This document shows, piece after piece, positions 60,801 to 64,000 of a stretch of 64,000 nt of DNA. Within the stretch, counting starts at the first letter, position 1. Each line of letters starts with the position of its first letter. A program made the position numbers and the translations under genes. The stretch is from Salinimicrobium profundisediminis (GTDB taxonomy: Bacteria > Bacteroidota > Bacteroidia > Flavobacteriales > Flavobacteriaceae). Below the pieces are notes generated by a model. The model was not told the origin of the DNA. It did not search any database and worked only from the letters and a program-made list of their open reading frames with translations. The DNA lies in assembly GCF_026241755.1 (NCBI RefSeq), contig NZ_JAPJDA010000009.1:62001-126000 (forward strand), in the 5' to 3' direction.

Positions 60801-62246
60801 TTATTTCCCGAATCTCTCTTTAAGTAATTCTTTCAATTGTGCCAATTGTTCGAACCTACCAAGAACCGAAAATAAAAAATATACTCCCAGGCCAATAACT
60901 CCTCCTGCCATTACCCGAATGAAATCTGAATAAGAAAAAAATAAAAGACTATCTCCCAGCCATACAATTAGGCCACTCAGCGTTGTTATAAGATAAATAG
61001 GAAAAACATCAGACAGTTGCTCAATAAGAGGATAAGTGATAAACTTTTGAGTGTAATACGCATTGACAAAATATGCTATCATTGAGAAAACGACCTGCCC
61101 CCATAACAGACCATAGATCCCGAATGGAATAATTAATAGAATTGAACCCACGATTAAAACTTTTTTAATGATCTCCAGCTTCAGGAATAGATCACTTCTA
61201 CCATAAATATTCAGCAGGCTTAAGTTATAGCTGTGCAATGGCAACAGTAAGCCACCCAAACATAATATTTGAAAATAAGGTACTGCCGGCAACCACTTTT
61301 CGGTAAAGAAAAAAACAAATAATGGCTCTGCTATTGCAGCACCGATCAAAAGCACTGGACTCACCACAAAGACCACCATCTTTAAAAGTCTTCTAAAGAC
61401 ATTTTTCAGACGCTCCGGGTCATGTTTGATCCCTACAAACATGGGAAAGCTTACTTTGTTAAGAGCTCTCTCAATATTGCTTAGGGGTAGTTGTTTAGTA
61501 CTTTCTGCACGACTATAAAAACCCAACAAGGCCGGTGAAAAATATTTTCCTATTACTACTAAATATAGATTATTAAAAATTCTATTGAGTAAATTAGCCA
61601 GTCCAAGCTTATAACCATAATTCCAGTGTTTTAAAAAAAGAATTTTATCAAAACTACGGGAAGGGTACCAGTCAGAATATTTCCAGATAAGCACAAAATT
61701 AAGTATGGAATTCAACAGACTGCTATAGACAAGGCTCCAAACTCCGTAGCCTTGAATAGCCAGGACAATTCCCAAAACACCACTTATTACTGCTGCAGGA
61801 ATAGCAGTAAGGGTTTGAACCCTAAAATTCATGTTTCTTGTGAATAAGGCTATATGAACGGAAGTAGCGGCAGAGAAAATAAAGGTTAAACAATACACCC
61901 TGATAATTTTGGTGAGTATTTCCTGGTCATAAAATTGTGCGATAAACGGAGCTGCGATAAATATACTAAGGTAAATTATAGCGCCTGCAACCACATTGAA
62001 AATGAAAACAGTAGAAAAATCTTTGTCCCCCGCTTCGGTATCACGAATGATGGAGAGACTCAACCCACTATCCATAAGACCATTTCCCACAGCAACAAAG
62101 ACAGCGATCATGGCAATTAAACCAAATTCTTCAGGAAGTAAGAGTCGGGCCAGAATTAGTGAGACAACAAACCCAATGATCTGGTTTCCGAATTGCTGCG
62201 TAAAAGTCCATACCAGTCCCGAAGTAACGACCTTTTTTAATGCCAT
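60801..62246 (-). CDS. Second flippase: MOP-type lipopolysaccharide biosynthesis protein
   Basis: A polytopic membrane protein of 481 residues with about 12-14 helices and the WzxC/TuaB-type opening SGLVWTFTQQFGNQIIGFVV and ARLLLPEEFGLIAMIAVF. This subfamily differs from the first flippase (48065-49498). It probably exports a lipid-linked glycan. Divergent to the fucosyltransferase-like gene at 62374, with a promoter-like sequence in between. Confidence 0.9.
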   Translation of the reverse strand: MALKKVVTSGLVWTFTQQFGNQIIGFVVSLILARLLLPEEFGLIAMIAVFVAVGNGLMDSGLSLSIIRDTEAGDKDFSTVFIFNVVAGAIIYLSIFIAAPFIAQFYDQEILTKIIRVYCLTFIFSAATSVHIALFTRNMNFRVQTLTAIPAAVISGVLGIVLAIQGYGVWSLVYSSLLNSILNFVLIWKYSDWYPSRSFDKILFLKHWNYGYKLGLANLLNRIFNNLYLVVIGKYFSPALLGFYSRAESTKQLPLSNIERALNKVSFPMFVGIKHDPERLKNVFRRLLKMVVFVVSPVLLIGAAIAEPLFVFFFTEKWLPAVPYFQILCLGGLLLPLHSYNLSLLNIYGRSDLFLKLEIIKKVLIVGSILLIIPFGIYGLLWGQVVFSMIAYFVNAYYTQKFITYPLIEQLSDVFPIYLITTLSGLIVWLGDSLLFFSYSDFIRVMAGGVIGLGVYFLFSVLGRFEQLAQLKELLKERFGK

Positions 62247-62277
62247 TGAATTAGTTGGTTGTCTTTAGAAGATAAAG

Positions 62278-62312
62278 CGAAAGTAAAACTTATTCCCTGA
62301 AAAAAGACAAAA
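62278..62312 (-). promoter_or_regulatory. Weak promoter match upstream of the second flippase
   Basis: TTTTG (62312-62308) and TACTTTCG (62285-62278) on the minus strand, 22 bases apart, resemble TTTG and TAnnTTTG with one mismatch and slightly long spacing. Confidence 0.35.
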
Positions 62313-62373
62313 GTGGGTTTTAAAAGGAAAATATATCATATTAATCCTAATTTTGGGGTACAACCTACTACAA

Positions 62374-63318
62374 TTGAAAAACTTAAATAACATTGAAAAA
62401 TTACGCAGGTATAAGGAGTTGAACAATTCATTTGAAGAGAAACTCACCTTCCATTTTGGAGCCAATGCCGGATTCTTTTCTGAATTTAATAATATGGTTT
62501 TTGCCATTCTTTACTGTTTACAGAACAAGATTGAGTTCAGGTTATATTCGAAGAGGGGTAATTTGGCTTATAAAAAAGGCTGGCAGGATTTCTTCTCACC
62601 TTTTTGTGAGGAAACTGAATTTTATCTGCACAGCAGGTACAACAGAAGAGCCTACCAGATGGAAAGAGCCAAGGCCTTTCCTCCTGCTCTATTAAAAATC
62701 ATTTCAGGCGACCGCTATTTAACCCAGGATATCTGGGATAAATTTCGCAGTAGGAAGTTCGAATTGGAAACTTTTAATATCCCGGAATTGGAAATAATTA
62801 ACGAAACCCTTCTGCGTGCAGCCCAGTCTGTTATTCAGATGATTTGGCATTATAGGGAACCTGCTAAAACTTATGTTGAAGAATTCAAAACTTCAATTTC
62901 TTTACCTGAAAGCTATTTAAGTATGCATGTTAGGGCCGGAGACAAAACAAAGGAAAGTAAAATCTTTAATACTGAATTTTACATGGGAGAGGCAGAAAAA
63001 TTAGGAATTTCTAAAAATGTTTTCGTTTTAACCGATGATTACCGTCTCATCGTGGAACTTGAAGAAAAGTATCCTGACTGGAATTTTACAACTTTATGTC
63101 ATCCCTCAGAAGAAGGATATGTACACAACGAATTTCTTAAACTCGGCAAAAAGGAAAAGTATTTTCGACTATTGAAGCTATTAGCGAGTATTGATATATG
63201 TGCTGCTTCTGAACACTTTATTGGCACCTTTAGTTCTGGTCCCGGTAATTACCTGGGCATGCGAATGGGAGAGGAGAAATGTACAGGTATTGATTACAAA
63301 AGCTGGTTACTATGGTAG
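62374..63318 (+). CDS. Fucosyltransferase-like protein with an HVRAGDK motif
   Basis: The protein of about 314 residues has FHFGANAGFFSEFNNMVFAI near the start and SMHVRAGDKTKESK near 183-197, then NVFVLTDDYRLIVELEE and FIGTFSSGPGNYLGMRMG. HxRxGDK followed by FxxTDD and a late GTFSS is the pattern of GT23/GT65-type fucosyltransferases (NodZ, FUT8). No ATG occurs in frame before residue 41 of this start, so TTG 62374 (LKNLNNIEKLRRYKE) is the likely start; TTG 62353 is the alternative. Fucose as donor is inferred from fold. It overlaps the next gene by 7 bp. Confidence 0.7.
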   Translation: MKNLNNIEKLRRYKELNNSFEEKLTFHFGANAGFFSEFNNMVFAILYCLQNKIEFRLYSKRGNLAYKKGWQDFFSPFCEETEFYLHSRYNRRAYQMERAKAFPPALLKIISGDRYLTQDIWDKFRSRKFELETFNIPELEIINETLLRAAQSVIQMIWHYREPAKTYVEEFKTSISLPESYLSMHVRAGDKTKESKIFNTEFYMGEAEKLGISKNVFVLTDDYRLIVELEEKYPDWNFTTLCHPSEEGYVHNEFLKLGKKEKYFRLLKLLASIDICAASEHFIGTFSSGPGNYLGMRMGEEKCTGIDYKSWLLW

Positions 63319-64000
63319 TAAATAAAAGAAACGTAGAGGTAAACTCATTGTCAAAAAAAGTGTGGTTTACGGATTTCTATCAAGGTTTTGATCCATCTAA
63401 TAATTATTTGCACGATCTTTTAAGCCGTCATTACGAGATCATTCTTGATCCTGAAACACCTGACTACCTCATTTATTCCTGCTATGGACGGGAGTTTTTG
63501 AACTATAAAGATCCGGTGAAGATCTTTTATACGGGAGAGAATTTAATCCCGGATTTTAACCTTTGTGACTACGCAATTGGATTTAGCCACTTGGAATTTG
63601 GAGAGCGTTATTTAAGATATCCAAATTTTGCTCTAATTCCCGACCAGTTTAAAGAGCTCCTGAAGCCCAGGTCCTTTACAACAGAAGACGTTGAAAAAAA
63701 AGAATTTTTCTGCAACTTTATTTATTCCAATTCACAGGCAGACCCTGTGAGAGATGAATTTTTTCATCTATTAAACAGCTACCGGAAAGTTCTTTCTCCG
63801 GGCAGGCATCTCAATAATGCTTCCATGGATATTGGGGGAAGGTTTACCGAGGACTGGATGTATTCAAAACTGGAATTTCAATCCAAATGTAAATTTTCCA
63901 TAGCTTTTGAGAACTCCTCTTCTCCCGGCTATACTACAGAAAAACTGATGCACGCTTATATCACTAATACAATTCCCATTTACTGGGGAAATCCTGAAGT
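63312..64000 (+). CDS. Partial GT10 alpha-1,3-fucosyltransferase
   Basis: ATG at 63312 overlaps the previous stop by 7 bp and the frame is open to the right edge (about 229 codons). The protein has KVWFTDFYQGFDPSNNYLHD, IFYTGENLIPDFNLCDYAIG (GT10 donor-site start) and, near the edge, FSIAFENSSSPGYTTEKLMH then AYITNTIPIYWGNPE. FENS..PGY.TEK...A and PIYWG.P are the signature of GT10 fucosyltransferases that use GDP-fucose. The C-terminus is outside the window. Confidence 0.87.
   Translation, partial: MVVNKRNVEVNSLSKKVWFTDFYQGFDPSNNYLHDLLSRHYEIILDPETPDYLIYSCYGREFLNYKDPVKIFYTGENLIPDFNLCDYAIGFSHLEFGERYLRYPNFALIPDQFKELLKPRSFTTEDVEKKEFFCNFIYSNSQADPVRDEFFHLLNSYRKVLSPGRHLNNASMDIGGRFTEDWMYSKLEFQSKCKFSIAFENSSSPGYTTEKLMHAYITNTIPIYWGNPE

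Overview
The window looks like a chromosomal segment of a marine-type Flavobacteriaceae (Bacteroidota); genus is not decided. It is AT-rich, has few Shine-Dalgarno sites, shows TAnnTTTG-type -7 promoter elements, and its polysaccharide genes (Wzi, YwqE-like phosphatase, Wza/Wzc, Pgl-like and Pse enzymes, SpsF-like cytidylyltransferase) form a typical flavobacterial set. It divides into an accessory/defence part (1 to about 22.75 kb) and a surface-polysaccharide locus (23.1 kb to the right edge).

Region 1 (1-15.4 kb, all minus strand) is a defence island built on a type I restriction-modification operon. In transcription order: a TPR protein with TerB-like C-terminal repeats; a UDG-fold-like gene broken by one in-frame stop; a GmrSD-like DUF262/DUF1524 nuclease; a zinc-ribbon PD-(D/E)XK protein; HsdR; a GIY-YIG protein; HsdM; HsdS; a second GIY-YIG protein; a membrane-anchored protein with a winged-helix-like N-terminus and possible PIN-like middle; a DUF91/NucS-like remnant; and a gene cut by the left edge. 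Most junctions are -1 to 30 bp, so one long transcript is plausible.

Region 2 (15.4-22.8 kb) holds a plus-strand DUF2779 nuclease of GC-richer composition, then a minus-strand set of unknown purpose: an AAA+ ATPase, a 48-residue Cys-containing protein, a 770-residue coiled-coil protein and two small membrane proteins. It ends at a deletion scar where the first codons of a YqiA-like esterase abut the C-terminal part of a WYL-domain regulator.

Region 3 (23.1-64 kb) is a Wzx/Wzy-type capsule or O-antigen locus. Wzi, a PHP-type tyrosine phosphatase, Wzc and Wza form the export and regulation machinery. A PglF-E-D-C block plus a PglA-like glycosyltransferase should make and transfer diacetylbacillosamine. 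The middle carries a four-repeat lipoprotein, seven further glycosyltransferases (one a tandem fusion of two GT4 units), acyl- and acetyltransferases, a polysaccharide deacetylase, a candidate Wzy and a flippase. Next comes a pseudaminic-acid set (pseB, pseC, AKR, SDR, SpsF-like, a broken GNAT gene, a PseG-GNAT fusion, pseI). The right end has a UDP-glucuronate-epimerase-like gene, another aminotransferase, a second flippase and two fucosyltransferase-like genes, the last cut by the edge. The product is likely a surface glycan with bacillosamine-type, pseudaminic-type and possibly fucosyl residues. No tRNA, rRNA, CRISPR array, transposase or integrase was seen.
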